Assembly: GCA_002633025.1 (NCBI GenBank) | Contig: NMRB01000215.1 | Coordinates: 35,625-99,624 of the forward strand | DNA from: Notospermus geniculatus | Lineage: Eukaryota; Nemertea; Pilidiophora; Heteronemertea; Lineidae | Length of the DNA stretch: 64,000 bases | Reading direction: 5' to 3' | Shown here: positions 1 to 11,490 of the stretch, one piece after another | How the letters are laid out: the number at the start of each line of letters is the position of its first letter | How positions within the stretch are numbered: position 1 is the first letter of the stretch | Program-made: the position numbers and the translations under genes | The notes under the pieces: model-generated | Databases searched by the model: none | What the model was told of the DNA's origin: nothing | What the model saw: only the letters and a program-made list of their open reading frames with translations

Positions 1-98
1 TTTGTGCAATATCTCAATACAAAGATGCAGAGTAGGCCCATGAAAGACATATCGTGTGTACCACATGATGTGTGAGTTCCGTCATTTTGACTTTCCAG

Positions 99-865
99 GG
101 GGAGGAAGGACTTCAGAAGGTCTTGTCCATCTTGAAGGATGAATTCACCATCGCGATGGGACTGTCAGGTAGAATAATATGACACTTTCATAGCACTTCC
201 CACTCTAGCCTCAAAGGGTCGTATTCATAAAGCAGTTCTATCGTTAGAACCGTCTTAGGCTGGTTCCAATGTAGTGGTGAAGTACCAGTACACTTGGAAC
301 CAGCCTAAGACGGTTCTAATGATAGAACCTTTTATGAATACGACCCAAAGTGACTCACATCATTGACCCCACAATATTCAGATGAATACGACCCAAAGTG
401 ACTCACATCATTGACCCCACAATATTCAGATGAATACGACCCAAAGTGTCTCACATCATTGACCCCACAATATTCAGAAGTCTTTCTGGGGAACTCAAGG
501 ATTAGCTCATCCTGTGCATCACTGGATCCTTTCATTCAGACAAGTTGAGAATGCAGTTGTGACTCAGCCAGGAATTGAACCTTGACCTCTTGGTATGGAG
601 TCTGATACTCAACCACTGCGCCACCACATTCCTTTGTATGTTATCTTTCCTGGGCTTCACTCTAAATTGGATCCTACTTTGATGTTGTTTGCCAATACAT
701 GTAGGCAGACTGGAAACCTTAGATGTGTGGTAGAACTGTGCTTATGACTCTGTCGTGAATAGAACACCTGGTTACCGTATGTCTTATTTTTCAGGCTGTA
801 GGACGGTCGCTGACATCAAACCAAATCTCGTTGTGAAGGAATCCCACTATTGGTCCAAACTGTGA
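99..865 (+). CDS. HAO1: 2-hydroxyacid oxidase (glycolate oxidase), 3' end only
   Basis: These are the last two coding exons of a peroxisomal FMN-dependent (S)-2-hydroxyacid oxidase, which oxidises glycolate to glyoxylate. Exon A (99-168) encodes GEEGLQKVLSILKDEFTIAM followed by GLS. Exon B (795-865) encodes GCRTVADIKPNLVV, then KESHYWSKL and a stop. The junction is phase 1, between AG at 97-98, GT at 169-170 and AG at 793-794. In the HAO family this is the last helix (VLEILKEEF) followed by the C-terminal tail. The terminal SKL is a canonical PTS1 peroxisome import signal. The catalytic barrel lies upstream of the window. HAO1 and HAO2 cannot be separated with certainty from this piece. Confidence 0.88.
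217..347. repeat. Foldback (MITE-like) element in HAO intron
   Basis: The left arm (about 217-270) is repeated as its reverse complement at about 293-347. The outer ends read GGTCGTATTCATAAA and TTTATGAATACGACC, and the inner stems include CCGTCTTAGGCTGGTTCCA. The spacer is only about 20 bp, so the strand can form a long hairpin. No ORF is present. It lies in the last HAO intron. Confidence 0.8.
334..478. repeat. 48-bp tandem repeat, three copies
   Basis: A 48-bp unit beginning ATGAATACGACCCAAAGTG starts at 334, 382 and 430 with near-perfect identity. The first copy overlaps the right end of the foldback element. The array therefore looks like amplification of the element end plus flanking intron. 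Confidence 0.85.
555..632 (-). mobile_element. tRNA-derived SINE head or tRNA-like pseudogene
   Basis: On the minus strand there is an A-box-like TGGCGCAGTGGTTGAG and, about 40 bp later, a B-box-like GGTTCAATTCC. This is the internal pol III promoter arrangement. No acceptor stem of a functional tRNA is apparent, so this reads as a SINE or tRNA relic in the HAO intron. Confidence 0.5.
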
Positions 866-939
866 TATGCTGGACACATTCTCAACACCGTAAAGCATTG
901 TGATAGCACTTATTGGATCCAGGTTTTTATATACGTGTA

Positions 940-1828
940 TACAGTAGAACCTCACCTAACGGACACCTCAATACAGCGGACACCTCAAGATTACGGACAG
1001 ATCTGTCCAGTCCCGAATTTTCCCAAGCCATTTTCAATATAAATTTAACTCAATATTGCGGACACCTCACTATTCAGGACAACGGACAGTTGATTTCTGG
1101 AAAATTGGGTCCCATAACTTCACTATTACGGACAGGAGGAGAAAATTTGAAGCCATTTTCAAAGTTTTCATTCACAAAGTGGTCAGTGGTAGGTGATTAA
1201 ATGACCAAACAAGGGGTGCTAATTACATGTGCATTGATTGTTTATGATCAATCGTGTACTAATCACTCTTAATTAACACATTAACACACTGAATGACTGA
1301 ATTCTTTAGTTTGGTGGGACAACGGCTCTGTTTGGACTCTCTTGTCTCAGTCCGTTGTTCGTGATTCTGCATGGAAAACTAGGCTAAAGCTGGGCAGTCA
1401 ACTTTGGACTCTTTCTTTTCTGAATGAGTGTAGGCTATCTAAGGAAAAAGTGCTTGTTGAAAAATGGCAAATGTGATGGACACAGCCCACTCTCCACTTA
1501 GTAATGCATAGCTAACTGTGGTCTTAACAAGCTGCCTGATTCCTGTTTTCAAAGATTGTGCTGTTGAAAATATTTGTGAATTGTAAATTGTTCAAGATAT
1601 AGTTTTCTAATCAACAATTTACATCAAATGAAATCATGTACCTGATTTGAGTTTACCCTTGCCCTCAAATACGGTAGAATGAGCCCTCAAGGGAATGAAT
1701 ACCATTAACCTACTACAGAGCCACCTGGTGTCCGTTATTGATGGAGTTTCAATATTGCGGACACCTCACTATTATGGACAGCTGAGCTCAGTCCCAAGGG
1801 TGTCCGCAATAGCGAGGTTCTACTGTAG
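940..1828. repeat. Element with GGACACCTC repeats and inverted ends
   Basis: The ends are complementary: TACAGTAGAACCTC at 940 and GAGGTTCTACTGTA at about 1813-1827. Inside, the words GGACACCTC and GCGGACACCTCA recur at about 961-1080 and again near 1760. Short ORFs inside it match nothing I recognise. A related, more decayed element lies near 42640-42975. Confidence 0.55.
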
Positions 1829-3059
1829 TAGCAAAAATAGATTTGATATAAGTACTAAATGCAATAAAAGGAAAAGGTGTACATTCTACTTGTGCCATTG
1901 GGTTGAATAGTAACCAGAATTCATGCATCTCAAAATATTTTAGGATTAGTTATTATTGTTAGTTAGCAGCTGTTTGTTTTATATATCACCTGCTAGGTTA
2001 GTCTAGAGGTTGATCACTGTTGAGAATGAGTTTGAAGTTTATTTGTGGTGCTACTCTTTCACGCAAAGGATGGAAGCTGTTAAACCATCAGTTGTGTCCA
2101 TGACTGATGTGTGGTGGTCTGTGGACCTGTCTTCGGACCATGCTGTTGCACAAGGCAGCCATGCGAATGATCTTATGAGTTGCTCGCGCTGCATTCTCAT
2201 GTCAGAATTGTTTATTTTGGTTCATTTCTCCTTCCTCATTTCTATTTGTATGTTACCCTGAGTAGCGTAGTTGTAATTCCTTATGTTGGTGCGTACATTT
2301 AGTTATAACTTACATGCAAGCCTGAAAATAGTGTTTTTATAGACACCTGACAAAATGGCAGACAGAGTTTTGTTTTGTGCCAGATGCTTGGGATTTACAG
2401 CCTGACATGTAATGATTATCTATGTACAGGCTTGTAATTGGTGCTGGACATTATGTCAGGCAGCAACTGCATGGTACATGTACCTGACATCCTCATTATA
2501 CATGTACTCATGTAGCCGATCCTTTGGATTTCTGATGATACACCAACAAGCTGAGAACTAAGATGTCAAACAACCCACCATGATGACATCCAAGACACTC
2601 GTTAGATGTGCTTATTGTGCCATAATAATAATATGAATATCGTGAAATCAGTCTTGTTTCCTTTCTTCTCAATTCTGTGGGTTCATTGCCATTCTGTGAC
2701 GAGGGGAGGGGTGTACTTACAAGTTTTACAGGAAGCATATCTTTATGTTCTCTACTTGATGACCTGGTTGGGCTGGGTCCATTCTATCATCCATGGTTTT
2801 CAGCCTACATGTAGCTATGTCGGTGTCATCCGGAACTGCATTCGGTTGTCCTTGCACGATTTCTGCCTTCATGTGACTGATGCCATTATCATCCCATTTG
2901 CGAAGTTGCTCCTCTGATCAATTTACTGACGTCCTGATGAGGACGTTGGCCACTTTGAGTGGGCAACTGTGTCTTGGTGATGACCTAATCAAACATCTCG
3001 GGTGACATCCAGAATTTGACTCCGCTTGAAGGTGATTTCGTAACTGTGAGTAGGATTCT

Positions 3060-3195
3060 AAGGCTAAGAATCCATTCACGCGATTTTCGAGCGGTGCGAT
3101 GTCGCATCCTTTGTCCACGACCAACGCCACGGAAACAAACAATGCTTTCGAGTGTCTGCCGCTCGAAAATCGCGTGAATGGACAGCCAGCCTAAG
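3060..3195. repeat. Foldback element with CATTCACGCGATTTTCGAGC arms
   Basis: The left arm near 3070-3095 contains CATTCACGCGATTTTCGAGC. The right arm near 3160-3183 carries the reverse complement, GCTCGAAAATCGCGTGAATG. CTTAG/CTAAG words flank both ends. There is no ORF; this is a MITE-like hairpin. Confidence 0.7.
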
Positions 3196-4249
3196 ATTTA
3201 CTGAATTGCTTTGGTTATGAAGGTTCTACCTTGGATAGCTAAAGAACTCCACCGCCTACAAAGACCAAACAATGCTATTTCATCAGTTATAAAATATTTA
3301 TTTGAAGCATGATGTTACACATCAAAACAAGATACACCACCTTGCACGAAATACTTACAGAATGTACAAACGAATTGACGTCAAATACCAGATAAATTGG
3401 ACCCTTTGCCGTCAGGTTGTTGAAGTCCAGATGGAACTGTGAGCACAATACTATGTGAAAATGATGCTAACATAATGTGAAAATGATGCTATCAACAGTA
3501 CAACATGATAACACTAGCTTTTTAAACACTTCAAGCACTGTTTTGCAAATTGTTGAAAAACGAACTCTTCACCAAAATACTGTTGACAAAGGAATAGTGT
3601 GCAAAGAAAATGAAAATATGTACCGGAATAAATCTGAAGCATTACACAATTTTTTTCAAAGGCAGACTACATGTAAACATGGAATCCTACATAAACATGA
3701 TTTTTGATGATATACAAACAACGAAAGGAATGAAATTAGGAATGTATCCAATTACCAAACGATACCAATAAAGTGAAGCTTAACCCAGATACGACCTACA
3801 AGTTAACCTAGGATAATGACATAAAGAAACCACTAAAGCTGGTAGAAATATGATACAATTGTCACAGGTTCTTGCCTGCCTCCTCCAGACATTACAAAGG
3901 AAAGCACCTACGAGAAACCAATGAGTCTATTCTTAACTTTGGCTGCAACACAAGGTGTCAGCTGAACCGATGAGATGGTCCCTAACATTGCAATCCCAAC
4001 AAGGAGACGGTCCCTACTTTGACGAAGCGCCAGTCAATGCAATACTTGTATACAAGTATTTGCAACATCAAAGATGCCTGTGAACGGACGCAAATGTCCC
4101 TGCCAAATGTTTTCAGGCGGCCACATTTAAAGCCATTTCCCCCTTCATTATTCGTGATCATTCAGTCATGGAGAGTGCAAGTCATCAGCGTGTTGGTAAA
4201 TCTTCATACTGCAGTAGACCATAGGACAGGGCGGTGAACTTGAATCCCT

Positions 4250-4255
4250 TTTATT
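4250..4255 (-). terminator. Candidate polyadenylation signal of MOLO1-like gene
   Basis: AATAAA on the minus strand, about 195 bp beyond the stop codon at 4448-4450. It is the first such hexamer I noticed downstream. Confidence 0.4.
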
Positions 4256-4447
4256 GAGTGATGACACAAAACGCAGGGAAAAAATGCCAGATGATGTTTG
4301 AAAACGTCACTTTGTTGGAAGGTGTTAAGATCTACTGTACTAGATATTATGCAAGAGACTACGGCACACTATCACAAAGAAAAGGACCAACACACAACAT
4401 CTGACGTCCGCACTGCCTTGACCAATCACAACACTGAACCACACCAC

Positions 4448-6881
4448 TTAAGCGTCACTCATTTTCCCCACATCATCATGACTTTTTCCCAGCTTCCAAC
4501 TGCTCCTACCATCACTACTTTGCCGGCTATGCTGTCCACTGGAACTACGCGAATGACTTGGTTGAACTTTCAGCAAGTTCTTATGATCGTCATTACCCCG
4601 TCCCAGACGGCTAGAGAATGGGTTATTTGAAGTCAATGATGACCGAAATGGTCCAGGATATTCATGTGACATTCCATGGGAATAGTTCCGACGTGTCGGA
4701 GATGATAGTGGGTTGGAAATACTCGAAACACCAAGTCCTGTTGAGAAATTGTTGAATTTCCTCCTCCGCCTCTCTGATGCTCGCCGTCGTTTGACACACT
4801 CGAATATACAGAACAGGACACAGATGACAACGATGGAGGCAAATAAGGAACCGAGTACAATGCCTGCAACACTCGGCCCTTCAATTACCGGACAGTCTCC
4901 CTCGATGAGGTATGTTCTGAAAACAAAGGCGCACGCATATGAATAAAGTAAGAAGATTGCATAACCTGGTAAAATTTTTAAACCAAGTTATTTCTGTTCT
5001 GAGAAATGAGCATTACTGGAAATCAAGTGAATTTATCCTTACTTGAAATCATTTAATGTCGACACGAGACCAGCGTAATACTGTCCGTTGGTGAATCTAT
5101 GGCGGGCATGATGGAATGCTTTTGTAAGACATGCCTTCCTGATGACACTTGCTGCATCTTCACCAGATGAAGTGAAAATCTATAAAGAGATTTCAATGGA
5201 GATTCATGTTGGCATGAATGACATCTGAGGCACAATTACTCAATGCTGAGGTCTCAGCCTCAGATAACATCAGATCTATTGTTATATACCCTATACCACA
5301 ATTTGAAACTCTCGCGCTTTTTAGACAAGCGACAGAACCGGAAGTAGTTAGAGGAGGAGAGCGAGACAGCCATTTTGATAAGCCACGAGGCAGATTTTGT
5401 AGCTGTGAGCAAACGAATAAAATCCACCGTCATCTTGAAATGAAGGTGTACGATTTTGTCATTGAAGACCCCCCTTCCTCCAGGATCCTGGATATTCGAA
5501 CATAACACTATGGTTATTACCTTTTTATCATTGATAGCCAGTACAATGACAACATCATTGCCGCAACTGCCAAAGTTCCATGACTCCTTCCTGAGATAGT
5601 TGGCAAACCTCTCAACTTGGACCTGGCTCTCTAGATTAACGTTTGCGACACTGAAATCAAGTCATCATTTTGAGTTCATTCTCAGTGTTCTTTTGACTGG
5701 ACGAGTAGAACACAACACGCACCAGCAAAATACTCTATGGCCCAACTCTCAACTTATCAACCAGGTTGGAATATATCACCCAACACTTACAACAGAGATC
5801 ACAACCTGGGTAGAATTTTCTGAGTCTTGGGTGATGTCCCAAGCTGTGTTTGATGCAGTTCTGGTGGCATATTGGCCAATTTTTACAGGGATCTACCAGG
5901 AGAGTCCTAGATGCCCCACAAATCCCATGAAAAACGTACCTTTCATCAATGTACACCTCTTGCACTATGGCAATTGCTATGATATAGCCATAACCTTTAT
6001 CGTCACATGACCCCTCGGTACAGGCACACGGGGTGCTCTGTCGTATATCCCTGATTTTAGCATCTAAAGCATTTGCTGAAATGTATACAACAAGAACAAT
6101 ATCAGAGGCACGTCATGCACATTGCATATGAAGTGATGAAACTATTAGATTTTTCCGTCAGGGCCGAAGCCACAGCATTATTGCCCTGTTAGTACGGAAG
6201 AGGCAGAGGCCATCTCAAGCTACTCGTGTTCCTCATTTGTATGGGGGGGGGGGTATTTTTACTTGCCCTTGCAAAGGCACAAGGTGAAGGCACTACGGCT
6301 TACTGTCCCATCCCATGCGACGGACTGAAGAACCAGGGATAACTGATCCCATATGGCCCGGGATTCGAACCAGGGACCTGTCGTTTGGTAAGTGGATGTG
6401 ATAACCACTAGGCTATCAAGGCTCAGGATCAGGGAACACAGAGGCCAACTTTTATTCTTTATGCCTGCTGAAGTCTGCCTTGGTTGAACTCCTCAGTCCG
6501 TGCTGAAACGCACCCATAGCCAAGTTGATTAGTCTGTGGGTAAAGCGCATTGCTCAAGGACACCAACACTGGCAGTGTCTGAACTTTGAGCATATTTGTA
6601 AATCAACATGGTGACTTACCATCCGCTAGTGATATCACATGATTAGGATCACAGACATACGACTTTTGACCTTGTCTGCCACATCTGTCTGGATCCAATA
6701 AAGGATTGGGGTAGTTCTCAGGCTTCCAAATGGTAACAGGTGGCCATGTTGAGTTGGCGAAGGGACTACTGTCGGTGTCGTTGAGGTCATCCGTCATCAC
6801 TGTCCGGCAGTGACCACGCCAGGAGATCAGGTATAGCACCATGAATACGAACAAGCCATATTGCCAAAGCAACTGGGACAT
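4448..6881 (-). CDS. MOLO1-like single-pass membrane protein with TPM domain
   Basis: Five exons (6881-6620, 6075-5940, 5626-5521, 5179-5043, 4916-4448) join in phase to give about 369 residues. An N-terminal hydrophobic segment (LLWQYGLFVFMVLYLISW) acts as signal peptide or anchor. It is followed by the conserved start of the TPM domain (ENYPNPLLDPDRCGR, then VCDPNHVIS) and by GNDVVIVLAINDKK, the family's central strand. A C-terminal membrane helix (AGIVLGSLFASIVVICVLFC) precedes a basic stop-transfer KRRR and a Ser/Arg-rich cytosolic tail of about 125 residues. The worm relative MOLO-1 is an auxiliary subunit of levamisole-type acetylcholine receptors; that role is not shown here. The exon 3 acceptor was chosen among three neighbouring AGs because only the one before 5626 gives the family frame. 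Confidence 0.78.
6250..6605 (-). mobile_element. tRNA-derived SINE in 5' intron of MOLO1-like gene
   Basis: On the minus strand TAGCCTAGTGGTTA (A box) is followed by GGTTCGAATCCCGGG (B box) at about 6355-6420. Next to it is a segment containing CTTGCCCTTGCAAAGGCACAAGG and CCCATGCGACGGA that recurs at 37100-37215. A run of ten G sits at its edge (6243-6252). Confidence 0.65.
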
Positions 6882-8980
6882 TTTCAGTGTACAGCCATCA
6901 GGGCAACAAAATCATCTGAAATGACCAAAGAACATGAGATAAGTAAGAAATGAGTAAAAAAGGCCAATAAAATGTTGTCCAAGTACACTGCTTATCTTAA
7001 ATGATCTCTCCAAAGTGATCTGCTGGTTTGAAGTTACCCTTTGTCGTCCACCTGAAGGCCTCAAGACTCCATCAAAATTGATGATGTCCGAGTTCACATT
7101 CATGTACCGGTAAAAATCTGGCAAGTGTCAAACCTGCTCAGATCGAAACCTATGTCCTGTGTATTATTTATCTGTGATGCCTCGCTCAGGTCTCAGACCA
7201 ATCTATCACGGGCAGTTTGGACTGCAAGCCAGGCGCACTAAAAAGAAAATCCTCTGCGGGTTAGACCGTGCCATAAAATTGGGGGTGGGGCGAGAAATTT
7301 TGCAGCCGAATCATGAACAACATGAAAGTTTCAGAGCATCAATGTTCGTGATGGTTTGCACACACCATTTGATACCGGTACTAGTTTTAAAGCAATAACC
7401 AGCGTGAGACAACCAGAGTCAACACATTCGAGTGAAAACGCAACAACATTCAGGGTATGTGGCAGTTGTATATTGCGGATTTCTGCGCATCCTTCAAAGA
7501 AAATTATGTTACAAATTGAAAGAAATGAAGGAACGCTCTTCTACAGAGTTTTTTATTAAAATGACCAACGCACAACAGTGTTTTTGACAATGATAATTAT
7601 ATGGACCTGATCAGGAATGACAGACATGTAAAAGGTCCCCGATTACATAAGGTGCAAAATATGGTGATACATTTACAATGATATAGGAATAGTTGGGAGC
7701 AATCACAACAAATTGTGTTCTTTTAGTCCTGTCTGAATGATAAAATGTCGACATAACAATGAAACTGGGACAATCTAACTGAGTATAAATGCTTTTTTTC
7801 ATTTTACTTTTCACAAAACTTAAAAATCTCAGGCCGAAACTACCACATGTAGCCTATTAGCCAACTCGAGAAAGTCTGCCATTTATACAGCAAATATAGG
7901 CCTGCTGATTGGCAGCAAGAGCCAGAGACGATCAGCAACCAAACCAGCGGCTTTACTACAATGGCATGACGTCAGGCAATAGTGGTACTCAGGGTACAGC
8001 TGACTGCAGGAGCCCGAGAAGCAAGGAATACTTGAGTGGCCTGACCAATACATAAGGAAACACTATGTTAACATTTTGTCAAAATGAGGTTTGTTCACTG
8101 GGCTCATCTTGCACAATTTGGACAACATGGACATGAATGAGTATGATGAGTATTAGCATATAATGCCAAGATTATGAAACCGGTATGAGCAGGGATTCTA
8201 CTGCAGTACCGGTACATGTATATTCAAGGGGATGGAATTTCCATGTGCAGGGCCAAAATATAGAACCACATTTCGGGTATGAAATGTACAGTCAATTGGC
8301 AAGCAGAAACGGACTGGTTTTTCTAACTCCATGTTGGAACTATCTCCTTCAGTTTAAGAAGTGGATAAGCAGGTTAAGACACGAGATGAAATAGCTCTAG
8401 AGAGAAAGATGATGGATGGTGTGATGATGATCAATACTACAATACTCTCTGTTATACCGAGACAGGACAGCGATGCAAGACATATGGGAGACTGGACATG
8501 TTGAAGGTGGGAGTCTAAAGCAAATACTTGCAACACAGAGTACCGGTAATGATGGAACACCAGTAATCCTGAACCTACACATTATGAGAATATGCATTCT
8601 TATGCTGAGAAACAATCTGCACAAAACCAGACACCGTAAATGTACAAATACAAAGTATACGTGTTCACCATTTACTGTATAAGGCATGAATCTACATAAG
8701 TGAGTCAAATATTCACAAAGAAATCACAACACCTTTTTGTTCATGATTATGCCTAAAATTTGCTACTGCTTGAAAACGACCAAGAAAATATGCTTCTGCT
8801 GGATATTCCCACACAACGCCATACTGCCAGCACTCCTAAACTGATATTTTACAACGCAGCTTCCACAACGGATTCTTATTTGCTTTTCCAGATTAGGAGA
8901 CGACACGAAGTGAGTAAACAATGCCTCAAAAAACATTGTGATAAGGCAAATAGTCAGAAGTGAATGGATCCCACACGCTT
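6882..8980. other. Intergenic stretch upstream of MOLO1-like gene
   Basis: This lies upstream of the MOLO1-like start and downstream of the RRM gene stop, so it should hold the MOLO1-like promoter and the RRM 3' UTR. I see no domain-bearing ORF, no clear TATA box and no tandem repeat. Confidence 0.4.
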
Positions 8981-11490
8981 TTACTTTCCAAAGCTTGTGT
9001 AATTTGTCCCTGTGTACGTGGATGAGTTGGTCGTAGCGTATGGATACGGCTTTGAACGGTCGCCCATGCCTGGGTAGCCAGAACCGCCGCCGAGGGAAGC
9101 GGCAACATCTTTGGCGCCTCCATAACCTGATTTGGGAAACGAGAAGCTGCGGTCGGCATCGGATGCTCCACCATAGGGAGGATAATCACTGGAAAGGAAA
9201 TAAACCATGTTGAGTGTTTGGGCATTCTCTAAGGGAGGAATATGTTGAGGGTAAACATAAAGTGAGGGTAAACATAAAGTGAGGGTGGAGCAGAGCTACA
9301 GCGTCACATTTGTGACCTAGGGGCAGCAGGTTTGATTCCCAGTTGAGTAACTGATCAACTGAGGGCTGAACGAACTGCTCCTCGAGTTTCTCTGAAAACT
9401 TTCTGGAGCGACTGGTGAAATGATGTAAATGGAAGTGACATTCTAATATTGAATCAAGAACTGAGCAGCAAATGCGCCAATATTATCAGTTCTATAGACA
9501 ATCTGAATGTAATGCAGGAGGAAGCCAGAGTGCCTGGAGAAAACCTGTGCTGTCAGAGAGAGTCGCCCTCTCTATCACATAAAGACCGGGATCGACCGGG
9601 GATCGAACCCAGAACCTCAGAGGTGACAGGCAATGATGTTTCCACTGCACCACTCTGACAGCCCACACAGTGGAGTGAGGCTTCCAACGAAGGTTTAGTT
9701 CATTACAGAAGCTGTTATCATCTCTCAACACGGCTGAAGAGACCGACTCACCAGGAATACCAGCCTATTACATATTGGGGTTAGAGATTTGGCTCCCATA
9801 CCGTTCTCGGTCCCTTCTGCTGCTGTAGTACTCTGGTGGAGGTCTGTCCAAAGGATCTCTAGATGCTCCACTCCTTGGGTAGTACGTTTCATAAAACCAC
9901 TTGAAGTATACATCTGGTGGCGGCCAGTAATATCTTGGATCACGCTCTCTTTCACCTCGGCGATAGTAATCTGGCGGAGGTGGCAGCGGATAATCTCTGT
10001 CCCTGCCATATCCATCTCGATCCGAGTCTCGGTCTCGACTGTATGGACCTGGTCGTCCACCACCTCGACCCCTCGATGGGCCACCACCACCACGACCAGC
10101 ACCTTTAGTCCGATCACTGAAAGATATATTTTGCTAACGTGAACAGGATTTTGAGAACAGTATTATCAAGAATAATTCAAACTTCTTGATACACTATCTA
10201 TGTGGTCTTCAACTTGTACATGTACCTTGTTCTGGCCTGAATTTGAAAGCAGAGAAATTCAGATAGCTAATTGTCCTACGCAATATAACCTAGCCAGAAC
10301 AGTGACTGGACCATGAGTGGCCAAAAATTAACCGCTACCTATTATGACCTCATTCATGATTTTCCCTCGACCAACAAGCCATAGATCTGTTCAATTCTTA
10401 CCTGGGAGTCTTTCCGTAGTTGCTACCCTCTCGTTTTGGTTTCGACTTGGACAGCTGTAAGGAAATGAGGACATCCGTGATTCAGTCACAATATTTATTG
10501 TGCATAAGTCAGAAAGGAACAGCAAGTCTCTGCTTCAACTGACTCTTTGGAACCTAGAGCTAGCTACATACATGTAGTTGCAGCCAGTAGATATCATTCA
10601 GTGTCACCTGTAGCACTTACTACCAACTGCACCCAACCTGAGTGATAAGGAGGGTGTTGCTCCTGCGGTTACAGTGGAAATATTCTGCTGTTTTAAAGAT
10701 AATTCTTACTGTCTTACCTCAACATTCATGGGCTGCCCCTGAAACATCGCCTGGTTCAAGTGGTTGATAGCTGTGTGTGCCTCAGATTCATCCGTCATGT
10801 GCTGAAAAGCAGAAAGCACCAGCAATGGAATGAAATGCAGAGAAGTGCCGTAAGTTTGATACATCAGGCTGGTCTTGTGGATTGATTGTGAACACTTCAT
10901 TTTAAGTTACAACAAAAACTGTTTTGTCAAGGACACCCTCGTCAGTACACCCTCACACAGTACTGACAGTACACACAGTACTGACACTGCAGCGTTCACA
11001 AGATTCCTCACATTTGAACATCTCTAGTCATTTCCTTACACAAAAGGCTTAGGGGCATGGAGAATTGACATGAGATTGTCAGGACATGGGCCAGAGTAGT
11101 GCCAACTTAAACATTCCAGGGATTGGGCTATGGGATGATTTGGATTCAAATGAGTTCAGGAATACAATCTCTTTGCAAAATTCCTCCCCATTTCCACTGT
11201 ACTTCTCAAGAGAAAGGACTGAGTGTGGTTTTCCTTTCATGGATTGGTCGCTGTTGCCAGTGCCCTACCAATAGGTACCTAGAGGTGCCAGTAAGCCTCT
11301 GTATTATGGAGGAAATAAAGCCTTAGACCACCCCATCCATGCAAATGAAATACACACGAATACTCACCACAAAGCCATACTTGTGAAAAACAACACATTC
11401 GCCAACGTTTCCATATTCTGCAAACATGCTCCTAAGTTCATTTTCGTCGGCTTCCTCAATGAGATTTCCTACAAAGATCTTGACTGGCAT
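8981..11490 (-). CDS. Single-RRM RNA-binding protein, lark/RBM4-like
   Basis: Five exons (11490-11368, 10801-10718, 10454-10402, 10116-9772, 9188-8981) give about 270 residues. The RRM spans residues 1-75. RNP2 is KIFVGNL at the start, and the RNP1-like segment KYGFVHM is split by the first intron, as lark/RBM4 proteins have NYGFVHI. The core closes with HLNQAMFQGQPMNVE. A basic linker (KSKPKREGSNYGKT) leads into Gly/Arg-rich and Arg/Asp/Tyr/Pro-rich low-complexity sequence (RDRDSDRDGYGRDRDYPLPP). The tail is Gly/Tyr/Ser-rich and ends YTGTNYTSFGK. Exon 4 must end at the GT at 9771-9770, because the frame otherwise reaches a stop. It is expected to act in pre-mRNA processing or translation. 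Unlike RBM4 it has one RRM and no CCHC zinc knuckle, so orthology is open. Confidence 0.82.
9507..9661 (-). mobile_element. SINE with tRNA head and Deu-like body, copy 1
   Basis: On the minus strand TGGTGCAGTGG (A box) and GGTTCGATCCC (B box) are followed by a body containing GGTTTTCTCCAGGCACTCTG and then GCTTCCTCCTGC. It is the same family as 45378-45535. The body resembles the core of Deu-domain SINEs as I remember it. The element sits in the last intron of the RRM gene. Confidence 0.6.

Larger units (their letters stand above)
866..4447. other. Intergenic stretch between HAO and MOLO1-like genes
   Basis: The HAO and MOLO1-like genes converge here. Apart from the inverted-end element (940-1828) and a foldback (3060-3195) I see only short ORFs without recognisable domains. 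On the minus strand an AATAAA at 4255-4250 lies about 195 bp past the MOLO1-like stop and is a plausible polyadenylation signal. Confidence 0.5.

Noticed and set aside
6355-6420. Functional tRNA gene on the minus strand
   Set aside because: A and B boxes are present, but I cannot pair an acceptor stem, and a related body recurs at 37.1 kb; it is a SINE head.
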